Assembly: GCF_037975245.1 (NCBI RefSeq)
Contig: NC_092562.1
Span: 26,151,054-26,215,053 of the forward strand
From: Apostichopus japonicus
Lineage: Eukaryota; Echinodermata; Holothuroidea; Aspidochirotida; Stichopodidae
Length of the DNA stretch: 64,000 nucleotides
Reading direction: 5' to 3'
Shown piece by piece: positions 22,401 through 32,889 of this stretch. A program made the position numbers and the translations under genes. Each line of letters begins with the position of its first letter. The first letter of the stretch is position 1. The notes beneath the pieces are model-generated. The model saw only the letters and a list, made by a program, of their open reading frames with translations, was not told where the DNA came from and did not search any database.

Positions 22401-24278
22401 AGAAATGGTAAATTGATCACTTCCTAACAGATGACAGTCAACAGAGTGAAAATAATAAAACTACTGCATGAGAAATGGTAAATTGATGGCTTCTTAACAG
22501 ATGACAGTCAACAGTAAGAAAATTAAACAACTACTGCATGAGAAATGGTGAATTTGATCGCTTCTAAACAGATGACAGTCAACAGAGTGAAAATAAAAAA
22601 AACTACTCCATGAGAAACGGTGAATTGATCGCTTCTAAAATGAAAATTATGATAATCCAGACAGGTTCAGCTGCATTTGAAATTGCTCTTAAGCACCACG
22701 CACTTTCGACTTTGTCCAAACCTAGGAAACAATAACTGCTAACAGCAATTGACAATAAGGCTACACTTGCTTATGTACAAGTCCTACATCTTCCCTTGAA
22801 CTGGCAAGAGAATGATGGGATGTATGAGTACTGTAGTTTGCTCAATGCAATTGCACTTTATTTGCACAGTATAAGATTAGTGGATAATTCTTTTGATGGA
22901 ATCTAAGGTCTTCGTCTTAAAGAGATTACAGTCCAAGACTAAAAAAAATCAAATACATAGCTTGTGAAGTACATTGATCCAGCTACCCAACTTTAACACA
23001 GTTGTTTTTTTGTGATGCAAAAAAGAGAGATAAATTGCAGCTGAACAAACATAACAAATGTATCAGGTTTCTAGGATGAGTCAACAAGACTACTATAACA
23101 GCCAAGAAAACAAAAGTTCTCAAGATTATCTGCCCAGATGATATCAGAGACCACAGAACTGTGATCATCTTCCGGAAGTAAGAGGTTCAACCAAACAGGT
23201 TGCCTTCAATCAACAGTATCTAGTTGAGCTAGAGAAAATTTAGTGAGGTGGGGCTTTTAATCAACAGTTAGTATATATGTTTCTGTCCAATACAGGTTTT
23301 CTTCATTGTCCACGTCCCGGAATGCTTTCACAACTGTAATTATTAATTCATCATACAAAATAAATTCAACTGTGCAGGACATTAAGGGTAAACATTTTTG
23401 TGTGATATAATCATGTGACTTTCATCGACCTTTTAACAGTGATTTCAATTGTGGAAGGGATCCGAATTTCATCAACTGGTAGACAAAATGTTAGCATTCT
23501 TTACAACTTTAACTTCCCCCTGTACAAAATATTTATAAACAGAAAAGAAAAAAATTCAAAAATATCTCAATTGAAAATAAAGCACGGTATAACAAATTAA
23601 TTGTACAAATGTACCTTTTTTAATGTCTCTTCTATTAAGTTGAACAACGGTTCACACTGAAATGACTCAGCAGACGAGTAGACTGTCTGTATACATGGCC
23701 TGAAAAAGAAGACGAAATACAAAGGAAAATTTATAGAAAGCTTTGCACCTGAAACTAAAAACTTATTGTTTAACATACTCTACAAACACTAGTTCAAACC
23801 ATAACAAATGCTAACGCTGTCAATGGTTTTAATAAACATAACTTACAAGTACAGCTGCTAAAGAATGTTTGTGCAGCTAGCTCTTAACCTGAACGGATGA
23901 ATTATATTCAGCCTGTAGCTACTCTACACTTACATGGTTGTAGCAGATGGATTAGTACAACTACTTACAGGTTTTGGTCCCGAAATGTTTCTGAATCAAG
24001 TTATTTGGATGTGTTCTTGTTTATTTACATGAACCATTAACATAGCAGGATGTGTTTTGGATAAAGCATACTCTATATAAAATGTCACTTCAATTTTACA
24101 AGGCCATATAAACATTCTGGGACTGCTAAGAAGGAAAACATTATTAGAAAGTTCTTAACATGTTCAGTGTTTTTGGAAACATGCTGAGGGGCAGAGTTTT
24201 ACCATACCTGTTATTGCCAATACTGGGTTGTTGAACATCTTGTGTCCCAATTTTCAATTTACGATGGTGTTCAGACAT
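12579..24278 (-). CDS. SCP2: SCP2-domain sterol carrier protein, complete, five coding exons
   Basis: Exons 24278-24208, 23699-23615, 20296-20164, 17397-17321 and 12674-12579 join in frame to a 153-residue protein. The N-terminus (MSEHHRKLKIGTQDVQQ) precedes an SCP2 domain: EPLFNLIEETLKK, VEKIKAVFAFNVIDGPGG, WLVNVKHGNGSV, KADCTFTMKDKDLVNIMTGK, then AFFGGKLKIIGNVGLAMKL. Human SCP2 has KKIGGIFAFKVKDGPGG and KADCTITMADSDFLALMTGK in the same places. The last three residues are AKL, a PTS1 peroxisome import signal, as in human SCP2. The length is close to the human 143-residue pre-SCP2, so this is the stand-alone carrier form without thiolase. The known role is binding sterols and acyl-CoAs in peroxisomes. 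The last exon lies on the opposite strand inside an intron of the small gene. Orthology to SCP2 rather than to the HSD17B4 SCP2 domain rests on the closer match. Confidence 0.92.
13381..13440 (+). repeat. 60-bp module shared with 4349-4408
   Basis: Same segment as in the 3599-5476 element, opposite orientation. Confidence 0.8.
14815..14897 (+). repeat. Short tandem repeats (AATGGCAACGTG)n and (AAATC)n
   Basis: Three to four units of a 12-base GGCAACGTG word followed by AAATCAAATC repeats. Confidence 0.85.
15485..16144 (-). mobile_element. CR1/L2-like LINE 3' end with internal 125-bp triplication
   Basis: On the minus strand the C-terminal phrase of a non-LTR reverse transcriptase is readable across frames: RHWLP, YISDLLHL, DNLYLHLI, a DRSYSCVGLKQWNALPNHI-like segment, then a stop near 15610 and a TGATTGATTGAT tail near 15490. 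The RHWLP segment has been multiplied (15769-16143). Non-functional. Confidence 0.75.
15769..16143. repeat. Tandem repeat, 3 x 125 bp
   Basis: Units begin at 15769, 15894 and 16019. The first two are nearly identical; the third is more diverged. Each contains GAAGTAAGTCCGAGATGTA and TAAGCTTTGTACACAA. Confidence 0.95.
16429..16469 (+). CDS. Small gene, candidate last coding exon
   Basis: Continues the frame (A + AG gives Lys) for 12 more codons to TAG. An alternative acceptor 18 bases upstream would give a shorter tail (MLGHMQS). Confidence 0.3.
16470..17320. other. Unassigned sequence, SCP2 intron 4
   Basis: No exon or repeat recognised. Confidence 0.5.
17321..17397 (-). CDS. SCP2: SCP2 exon 4
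   Basis: Acceptor 'atttcag', donor GTAAGT. It carries KADCTFTM and IMTGKLQP. Confidence 0.93.
18079..18769. mobile_element. ~0.69-kb TIR element, probable 5-bp duplication GTACT
   Basis: Left end AGGGGCGTAGCAAGG and right end TACTGGCTACGCTCCT are inverted copies with mismatches. GTACT lies at 18074-18078 and 18770-18774. It contains copy 3 of the ~95-bp repeat. In SCP2 intron 3. Confidence 0.55.
18114..18213 (-). repeat. Interspersed ~95-bp repeat, copy 3
   Basis: Reverse orientation; GACTATCTGAG, GCGCCACCATCGGTTGGCGC, GGCCGGAAACGG. Confidence 0.85.
19834..20075 (+). mobile_element. tRNA-derived SINE, copy 1
   Basis: The head has a box A-like TTAGCTCTGTGGTTAACGCC and a box B-like GGTCCCGAGTTTGAGTC with pairing acceptor-like ends, followed by about 150 bases shared with 36024-36280 (GTCGTCCAGTTACAGAG, GATAAGCCAA, CTGCTTGCAGGAGGATCTAA). 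Confidence 0.85.
20164..20296 (-). CDS. SCP2: SCP2 exon 3
   Basis: Acceptor 'tttgtcag', 44 codons plus one base, donor GTAAAT. It carries FAFNVIDGPGG and HGNGSV. Confidence 0.93.
21187..21480. repeat. Two diverged copies of a ~115-bp unit
   Basis: 21187-21302 and 21372-21480 share ATCAAACAAACTTA, GAAAAGCT, TGAACACCAGTAC and TTAAATGCACTA. The spacing is about 184 bases. Confidence 0.75.
22184..22640. repeat. Tandem repeat, 7 x 67-72 bp
   Basis: Units start at 22184, 22251, 22319, 22389, 22459, 22529 and 22601 with AACTACTGCATGAGAAATGG, then ACAGATGACAGTCAACAG. The last unit is partial. In SCP2 intron 2. Confidence 0.95.
23615..23699 (-). CDS. SCP2: SCP2 exon 2
   Basis: Acceptor 'tttttcag', one base plus 28 codons (PCIQTVYSS...IEETLKK), donor GTACAT. 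Confidence 0.87.
24208..24278 (-). CDS. SCP2: SCP2 exon 1 (start)
   Basis: ATG at 24278-24276 in context AAATATGT. There are 23 codons plus AG, donor GTATGG. The remaining G comes from exon 2 to make Arg. Confidence 0.8.
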
Positions 24279-25510
24279 ATTTATATTTCCTATGGAGAAA
24301 GTGGAAGAAAACTTATTTTAAGAACAGTGAAATGCACAAAAGGCACAGAAGAAAACTTTTCTGATATATTGCAGATGGATGAAAGCCCCTGCCAGCAGTA
24401 AACAATCCATGTGTTGGAACTGTAATGTCTATTCATATGAAAGGCTGAGTACATGCTAACAGTTTGGTCTATGTTGGTTTACATGCATACACAGTGCACT
24501 AGGCGTCTCTAGGCTATAATGTCATTTAAGTCAAATACTAGTGTACTAACCCACAAATACACAAAACTGCAATATCTTCACCAGCCACTCAATGAATTTT
24601 GAAGAAACAGGAAGATACTTGTGATAACACAAGGAACACAATATTGTTAAATTGTACAACATATCTTGAAATCTAAATAAAATGGGGCAAGGCCTAAATT
24701 CAACAAGCTAGGTGTAGGACCAAGGCCGTAGGCAAGAGAGTCATGTTAGTAACTTAGTGCTACGGTACTTATTCATTGTACAATTTATAGTTTAGACTTA
24801 TGCCTCTCAAAGCTACCATGAGTACGTAGCATGGTGGGCTCATTATTGACACAATTAAGGATTTTTTTAAGGATGTCTATCAACAAAAAATCCAAATCAC
24901 TCAAGTGTATGCATTTTTCATATGTTGTTCCTCAGAAATGGAATGATCTCAAAAAAATTCTTGTTCTGTGCCTACACAACATACAATTGAGCAGAATTTG
25001 ACCACAAAATGTCTGCTGTGTCAAGTTCTTCATACCCCTAAATTGACACATTCGTCGAGAAACCAACTGTAGTGTAGGCCTATGATTTATCCATTGACTT
25101 TGGAAGCTGTTTGATATGCTCTGAGCCTCTAAGGTCAGGCAGGTCAGGTAAGTACAGTACAGCAGTACAGTAGGTCTAGGCTAGGCCTAAGTAGCACTGT
25201 AGCCTGGAAAGTAGAATAGATAGCCCTTACTTAAGCCTAATATTGGCTATGCCTACCGTAGGCTTAACTAGCGAACGAGATTAAATTTCAAGATTTTGGT
25301 ACCTGAAACTCAACATTGAAAGACGTTAACCCAGAATCAAATTGATGAATTTACCTAGAAGGAACAGCGTAGGCTGGTATAGGTCAGTGCGAGGTGTTTT
25401 GTTTTGGCTGGTCTGTTCGCAGCGCAGCATGTACACCGACTTAGCCAGGGTTAACCCATACATTCCCAGGTTCTTAATTATGTGCAATGTCGGCTCCTTC
25501 TTGCTTACTG
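24279..25510. other. 5' flank of SCP2
   Basis: Presumed upstream region of the minus-strand SCP2 gene. No TATA box or non-coding exon could be fixed. Several AGGCCTA words. Confidence 0.4.
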
Positions 25511-25518
25511 TCTATAGT

Positions 25519-25894
25519 CAAGGGCGTAGGAACCGGGGGGGGGGGGGGCTGGGGGGGGGGCGCTAGCCCCCCCAGTGAAAAATGTGGAGGGGCGGAAGTA
25601 TCATTCCGCCCCCCGCTTCGCAAGTCAGAAAACCCTTTTTCATTTCCAAATGAGAAAAAAAATCTCATTTGGAGCACCAAATTGCATCTAAGGCCTGGTG
25701 AAAAATACAAAATTAAGTTTACAAAATGGAGTGGGTGTTGAAGTGTGCTATATTGCACCAAATTTCATCTGAGGCTACTTGGAAATGCAAAAAATTCCAA
25801 AGGGGAGAGGGACACCCCCTCCCCTTAGACCCCTCCCCCAGGCCGGCCATCAGTCTTCAGCCCCCCCACTCAAAAGTACCTTCCTACGCCACTG
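25519..25894 (+). mobile_element. hAT-type MITE (second family), 376 bp
   Basis: Ends CAAGGGCGTAGGA and TCCTACGCCACTG are inverted copies, with the exact 8-bp duplication TCTATAGT at 25511-25518 and 25895-25902. Contains AAATGAGAAAAAAAATCTCATTTGG. A truncated reverse copy lies at 53624. Confidence 0.88.
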
Positions 25895-26399
25895 TCTATA
25901 GTAGTAGCAGAGGTAACAGAATATGCTATGATGGGGTAAGGCAAGGGGAGCGGTTCTTCTTCACTTCTTTATCTTATAGGAAGGTTAATTAACGTAACTT
26001 TAAGCTCATTAGGTACTGAGTTTCATACATTTTTCTCCAGGCCTTATTGCATGGCGGCCGGGGGGGGGGGTGGAGGGGACGGTGCAATAGGAAAGGGTGT
26101 TGTTTACTAGTTGTATTCCTCACTTTCTTTGAATTTGTTTCTCTCTTCCTTTCGTAATGTCTTTTTATCTTCACCTGTTCCTTGTACTTTGTATTGTTAT
26201 TGTCAAGAAAACAAGAAATATGTGAAATGAAAATAATGAAATAATCTCTGGTTACATATTTTATTTTTAAACAGTCTATAGATCAGTGTTGTCAGAAAGG
26301 TGCTATAAAATATTTTGGCGAATTAAAGAAAGCGAAATGAGTGTAGTTGTACTGGTGACCTTTCTCAATTTCAGTGCTACCTCTTTGTCGCGCGCTAAG

Positions 26400-26528
26400 A
26401 AATAGAGTTTAGTCGCGCTAGACTATTTGTACAGTATTGTCGGAGATTTTATCTCGTTCTGTTTATAGCGTTGTTCTCCATGGTCACGGTACCAAGCTAG
26501 ACGTAGTCCGCTCAGTCAAGGATCTAAG
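26400..26528 (+). other. Possible non-coding first exon (RMI2?)
   Basis: A stretch unusually rich in CG for this window (GTCGCGCGC, AGTCGCGCTAG) ends in a consensus donor AAG/GTGAGT. The next gene on this strand is RMI2, whose ATG exon has possible acceptors at 32427 and 32478. Inference only. Confidence 0.3.
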
Positions 26529-28464
26529 GTGAGTATCACTGATAATTGGTAACCATTCACTCTTTGCAAAAATTAAGATATCTTAAGACCTCTTATTACT
26601 TAACGCCAAGTACATCGAAAACAGCAACATTATCTTGTGTCTAGCAAAACGATATTATATTATCATTTTAACTCAGCCTACGGATCTATTGCGTTAGGTA
26701 CCTGTTCCGCTATGCCAATTGAGTTTCACTCCATAATGATTAGGCTAGGCCTAATGTATGAAAAGCTTACATCATTTTACAATCAAGTTCCCACATTACA
26801 ACTATTTTTCCTGTTTTGTAAGAAGTAATTCAATTTTCAAACACAAAGCAGTTGTCCATTGGTTACAAAGGATTAGCTGTCATATCATAACTGTTAAATG
26901 GTAGGGTAGGAAGGTTTATGTAGCCTAGGCATGGTACCTTACTAAGGGTTTCTGTTTGACTGTATTAAACAAATGGAGGCTTTCCCCAAGAAATCACTAT
27001 TTCAAGCAGAAAGTGTGGCGTTATCCAGCATTTTGGTGAAGAAGATATTCAATCGTTCAGTCATAATATTTTAAAGATTTTATATCATTGAAGAGTACAG
27101 TATGGGCTTTTGGGTACATATTGCACATGTACGTACAGTAGCACAGGCCATTGTACTGTACTTTGCTACCAAATAATGATGTTCTTGAGACATGCTAGTA
27201 TGATTCAGCCATATTTAAATGGCAAATTTATGTGTGGAATCAGCTTAGCTTGGTTGTTCTCCACATTGCTAGAAATGCTAGGACTGATACACCTTTTAAT
27301 GAGAACATGGTTTCTGTAAACGCAAAGTGGTAAATTCATTGTTTAACATATAATTGTTAAATAGTGGCAACTCTACTGTACTTTAAACCGCAATAAGCCA
27401 TCAGCAATGTGTGATGACCAGATTTTTTGCTAGCAAAGTCTGCCTTGAAGGTCTGCTGTATAGACCCCAACTGTAGCTCGCTATCATGGAATAGTTTCTT
27501 GAGATTACGTACAAACGACCTGCCTTAGTCGTAACATGACCTCTTTTTACCAATTACTGGCAATTAGTCTGCAACGCCTGCCACATATTTTTGCTTGTAT
27601 CAGCGTCTTTGTGTGAACGCTGTATGATTAACTACACTGTAGACATGAACATATATTTCCACACAGTGTTTACACAAAGAGCCTAATGGTGTTAAGAAGC
27701 TATGCAGGCTAAATGTGAAGCCTGAGGTCGATTTATGACTGTGGCAGGTTAATCACAAAACTTTCCTAGCTATAGCGTGCTATAATTGGAGCCATTAAAG
27801 CAGATCTTTAAGTAGTAATCTGCCATGCAGCAAAGATGGAAAAAAAAATATTGAAAACAATTTAAAAAATAAGACCCTTCTTAACAACTATTGATATAAA
27901 TTGTATTATAATGTCATGTACCCTTTTCAGGCAAAAGTTTCAACAGATGTTGGGTGAGGGTAGGAATGGGAGGTTTTGAGTGGGGTCAGGGACAGGGTCA
28001 TGGTTTTCAAAATTATTTCTCTTCTTTTTTGTTTGTTTCTTGTTTAGAGACATATATTTATGTTTTCATCATATTTTCATGTTAAGTATAGGGAGTGCTC
28101 TACTTGTTAAGCCATAAAGGGTTTTTATAGCACTTCCTTTAACAACACTTTGTATTTTTATTCCTATTTTTTTGCTTATTATTATCACCTGTATGTTGAG
28201 ATAAAATAAAGAAATGAAAATGAAATGTAATTTTATGACTATGAGCATAGCCATTTATTTGACAGATTGAAGTTTACCTGGGTTAGAAGTTATTAGTTAC
28301 TTCAAATCTGTTTAACAAACATTGCTTGAATATTTTTTAATTTTGATACAGAAAGTGCAAATTTTAGTGTGTTGCATATAATTCTTTATACATAGTAAAC
28401 AATACTAAAAGTGTAGTTGTCAAAATATGTTTACGTACAGTAAATCAACATGGTATGACTAAAT

Positions 28465-29275
28465 GTCACTTTGTCCATTTACTTTTACAGTTATGTACAT
28501 TACTAACCAACCGGGCTTCAGGTTTCTTTGAAAAGCTGAAGGGTGCCCTCTATGGCAGATATGACATAATAATACACAACATAAGCCTACTTGTGTACAG
28601 TGGGACCTGTGAGGACATGTCATAGAATATTTCTTTGAATACTCAAAACTTCTCGGAAATCACCCAATTACAGTATCCCCATGCTAGAAAATTTCCATAG
28701 GAAATGTTCTACAGTGTGAAGGAATCGGATGTACAGTAGATATTTCACATTGTTCACTTACTCATTTCTAACCAACTGGGCTTCAGATATCTTTGAAAAG
28801 CTGCAGGGTGCCCTCTATAGAAGACATGACATGTAATTCTAAACAAGCCTAATTGTGTTCTGTGGGACCTCTGCAGACATGTCATTAAAATTTATTTTAA
28901 TATATTCATAACTTCTCAGAAATGACCCAGGCTAGGATATTTCCATATGAAATGTTCTACAGTGTGAAGCATGTACAGTAGATATTTCACATTGTCCACT
29001 TACTGTACTCATTACAGTATGTACATTACTAACCAACCGGGCTTCAGATTTCTTTGAAAAGCTGTAGGGTGCCCTCTATGAAAGAGATATGACATGTGAT
29101 ACTGATTATAAGTCTAATTATGTACTGTGGGATCGAACTCCGCAAACTTGTCCTTGACAACATTTTGAATAATCATAACATCTCAGTCAGAATCATCCAA
29201 TTACAGATCTATCTCCTTGCTAGGAAATTTCCACTGGAAATGTTCTAGGGTGTGAAGGATGTACAGTAGACACAA
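28465..29275. repeat. Tandem repeat, 3 x ~263 bp
   Basis: AACCAACCGGGCTTCAG with following GAAAAGCTG and GGTGCCCTCTAT recurs at 28505, 28770 and 29031. Each unit ends near GAAATGTTCTA...GTGTGAAGG. Confidence 0.93.
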
Positions 29276-29744
29276 TACTGTATAAAGGATAAGAAGTGTG
29301 TTTGTATTGTTTGTGGTAATGTTGTGCTGTTTTTTTCTATATGGGATATATACCATATTCTTACAATAATTAAGTCAAACTGTGATAATGATAAAGACCT
29401 GTGCTGAAATCCACTCTCCCTAAGTTGGATTATGTATGTACCCTTAAAAACTTTATGCCGTACTGTGATACTAAAGGTGTAAAACCAATGGTTTCATGTG
29501 ATCAAAGTATGAAATGATAATATTCAGAACAATAATATATTAATACTAGAGCTGCATATTATTTTGTTAAACATTTATTCTGTGCTTTGATGGATTCATT
29601 GAAAATAAGAAGACATATATACTGTACATACATGTACCCTAACTCTGTCATTCTCAATTTATAGCCTTGAGAATTTCTATTTAGACAGTTGCATAATTTG
29701 CTAAAAATGTGGTTTGGGATCACAAAAGTTTCATATATATTCAA

Positions 29745-29960
29745 GATAATAATAATAATAATAATACATAATTTTTATATAGCCCCAAACAAACTATGAA
29801 ATAATTCTCGTAGTGCTTAACAAAATAATAGCAATTATAACATATATGCTTTGGTGAAGAGATACGTTTTGAGTGCTGATTTGAAACTGTTCACAGTATT
29901 GCATATTTTTATATGTTCTGGAAGTGAGTTCCACAAGATCACCAAGTATGAACAGTTTAC
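29745..29960. repeat. Probable LINE/SINE 3' fragment with (AAT)n
   Basis: AATAATAATAAT, then TTTTTATATAGC and GTGCTTAACAAA. This resembles a dispersed element common in marine invertebrates; the family is not fixed. Confidence 0.35.
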
Positions 29961-30199
29961 CATATGTGCCTGCCTATTCCTGCACTGTATACATATCTAT
30001 ATATATGGAACATGTATGCAACAAATCACCATATTGGAATGGAATTGTTAAGATGCTGTGAAGTGTACCGTAATTCTATTGATGGATCTTTGTTTTTCTG
30101 TGTGAAAATCATACCTATAAATTTGAGTGGTATATCAAATCAATAGAATTTAACCTTGACCTACTGTATAGTCAACATCTATGTCATGCATAATAAATG

Positions 30200-32400
30200 T
30201 CACACATATATATTATGTTAACAATATATTTTATACATTTTAAGGCACTGTGTTGACATTTGAAAGGTTCTTTGGACATGCAAACACTTCAGCCTACAGC
30301 AAACACAGCTCCCTGCTGAGCTTTATGAATATTCTTAGTCCATGCATGCTGTAGGTGCAAGACTTGTAGTGTGCTTGTGTACACTGTACTCTTAGTATAG
30401 TGTACAATGTACAGTATTGTAACTATCCTTCAAGGGTTTTTAAGTTCGTATTTAAATAACATGTACCTGGAACATTTTGGAAATCTGCTATGAATACTTT
30501 TAATAAATAGACTTGCAAGATTTAAGTATATACTCAATCACTCATACTCACGCTTAGAGCCTTGTACTTGTACTCACATATTACAAAGGGGAATTCTACT
30601 GTACTTGTCCCATAGTCATGCTTACAGTACATGGTATTGCAATCCTGCTGCAAGTCTGTTGTACATTATGTCCCAGTGGGCCTTTGTGAATCTAAGCTTC
30701 ATGTAGTATGTAGCTAGGAGATACTGTACTCTTAAAATAGAATCCATCCATTGAAAATGTTCACTTGATCTTAGACTGTAAACTGCATATCATGGCAGTC
30801 ACCAACATTGCCAAGCAGGTGGTGATTCTCTCGCCCTGACCGAATACATCAGGAGCCAGGATTGTGCCACATTACTGTTACCTGTGCATTGCTGTATGAC
30901 TACAAATAATTTACATAAGTCTGTATGTTCATAAAATCAAAGATATTTGACATAGTAGTTTTGCTAGCAGATAATCCACTGCCTGAACCTTCATTCAACA
31001 ATTAAAATCTGAATAAGTTGTTCCAATTTTTTTTTTTGGCAGAGGTTGTACATTTGAATGATTTGACTACAATTTACAGATGTATAATTGGCAGGGTCTA
31101 ATTAAGTTTGCATTGTTCACACTGTATATATACTACATATTATGGTTGCTTTAAAAATATAGCAATTTCAAACAGGTTTATGACAAAGAGTTTATTTACA
31201 TACTATAATTTTATGACTTAATATTCTTTTTGAAAGCAGCATGCTCCCACTGTAATATAGTACTGTATTGGCAGACTTACCTGGTTAGTTACAGGAAAGG
31301 GAAACATTTTGTTCTTAAAGCAGCTCAGGATTCAGTTACAACCAAATTAAGGTTTTGAGGGAACCCTGAGCCAGACATAAGTTTTGGGCCCCATCTGTCT
31401 GTGAGGTAACCAAGGCAACTTATCCAGGTTTTCAGTTGATATGTGGCTGTACACGGTGCATTTTAGAGATCTTATTCATGAATACAGACTGACTTTCAAT
31501 TGATGTATAATTTGCCACTTAAGAGGCAAGCATGAAAGGAGAAATTCTCAAAGATATTCCGTGGAAGTTGATCACACTTTCCCTCCCCCTGCCCAGTGTT
31601 GTTCTTTGCCTTAAAGCTAACTTGATTGGTGGGCCTGGGCCATGTTTCTGGCTCCGTATCATGACTCTAATTAAAATAAGTATTCAATACTACATGTTTC
31701 ATAAGGTTGACTTTACTTTGTTTCTCACAACAGTACAGTCCTGTAGTTGGAATTAAATTCAAATCCTGTATATGGCAATGAAAATATGCAGTATATATGT
31801 TTAGGTTTTTAAATTGGCTTTCAGACAATTTATTAAAATGTTATGATTTATGGCAATGCTAGTTAAACACAGTGTAAGACTTTAAAGGAAGCATGATTAT
31901 ACGTAGCAGAGGATGAGAGAATCTCTAAGTCCCTATGATCTGATTATATTGCCATTGTATAAATGGATCTAAAACAATACCAAGATTACAGATGTCAGGG
32001 TAGCCCGAGTAGCTTCGAAGGCTCGACACTCCCATTTTTATCCATCACTAGCACAGCATCCCCTGTTTAATAATGTATGTACATAGTCTGTGGCGCCATC
32101 ATGGAAGATGTTCTACAAAACCTCTACTCTGTCTATTATAATCTTCTTGTTGATTTATCCTTGAAACCTGATACATTTAGAATGTTTGCTTACATATGTC
32201 AAGTTCCTCTGTTTTTAGAATTTCATCAAAATGCAACTTTTTTTTAAAATAATATTCTACTGACATAGTTAAATGATGTATTATAAGTGTTAATAAGGAA
32301 CAAAGACAACTTTAGCTGAGTTGGCATGATGACATCATTTCCTAAGTATGCTGATATTGCCAGATGCAATTTACAACAAAAAACCTTGTATATATATAAG
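30200..32400. other. Upstream of the RMI2 coding exon, nothing recognised
   Basis: AT-rich sequence without a recognised repeat or exon. Confidence 0.5.
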
Positions 32401-32549
32401 GATATTTTTTTAAGCACTTGACCTCAGCCACCGTATCTTATATTAATGCTCGATTCCCCATTCCTGTTCGTTATGCAGATTTCAATCAGCACACTGTACA
32501 TAGCTCTACGTATCATAGTGTTGTGAGTGAACTATGCATAGCTGATGAA

Positions 32550-32889
32550 ATGTCTCGCGGAGATGCCGGGAAGCTCTCAGCTCCAGCCCGGAAAGTATTC
32601 GCTGAACAGCTGCAGACTTGTTCCCGTCAGAATGATGTGATGATCACAGGTGTGACCGGAACAGATCTGGACCAGGATGCCCAAAAGTGCTGGTTGATGA
32701 AAGCAATTCCAGGAAAACCGACGGATACGACGGACTTACGACTGGAGATTGTCTGGCTGCAAGGGACAGTACTGGAGAGCGACCCTGAGTGGATAGTCAT
32801 CCACGACGGCACTGGGAGAGTGAGGGGAGAGCTGAACGACGTGAGAAAAGCAAACAAAATCATGGCTGGGGATGCAGTAGTGTCAAAGG
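32550..32889 (+). CDS. RMI2: RMI2 coding exon 1
   Basis: 113 codons plus one base, donor GTATGG. The frame stays open to 33020 in the intron, but homology ends at the donor. Confidence 0.93.

Noticed and set aside
22184..22640. CRISPR-like regular repeats
   Set aside because: The units are contiguous with no unique spacers, and the genome is eukaryotic.
32418..32549. N-terminal extension of RMI2 in the same frame
   Set aside because: No ATG in this part and no similarity to RMI2; translation most likely starts at 32550.
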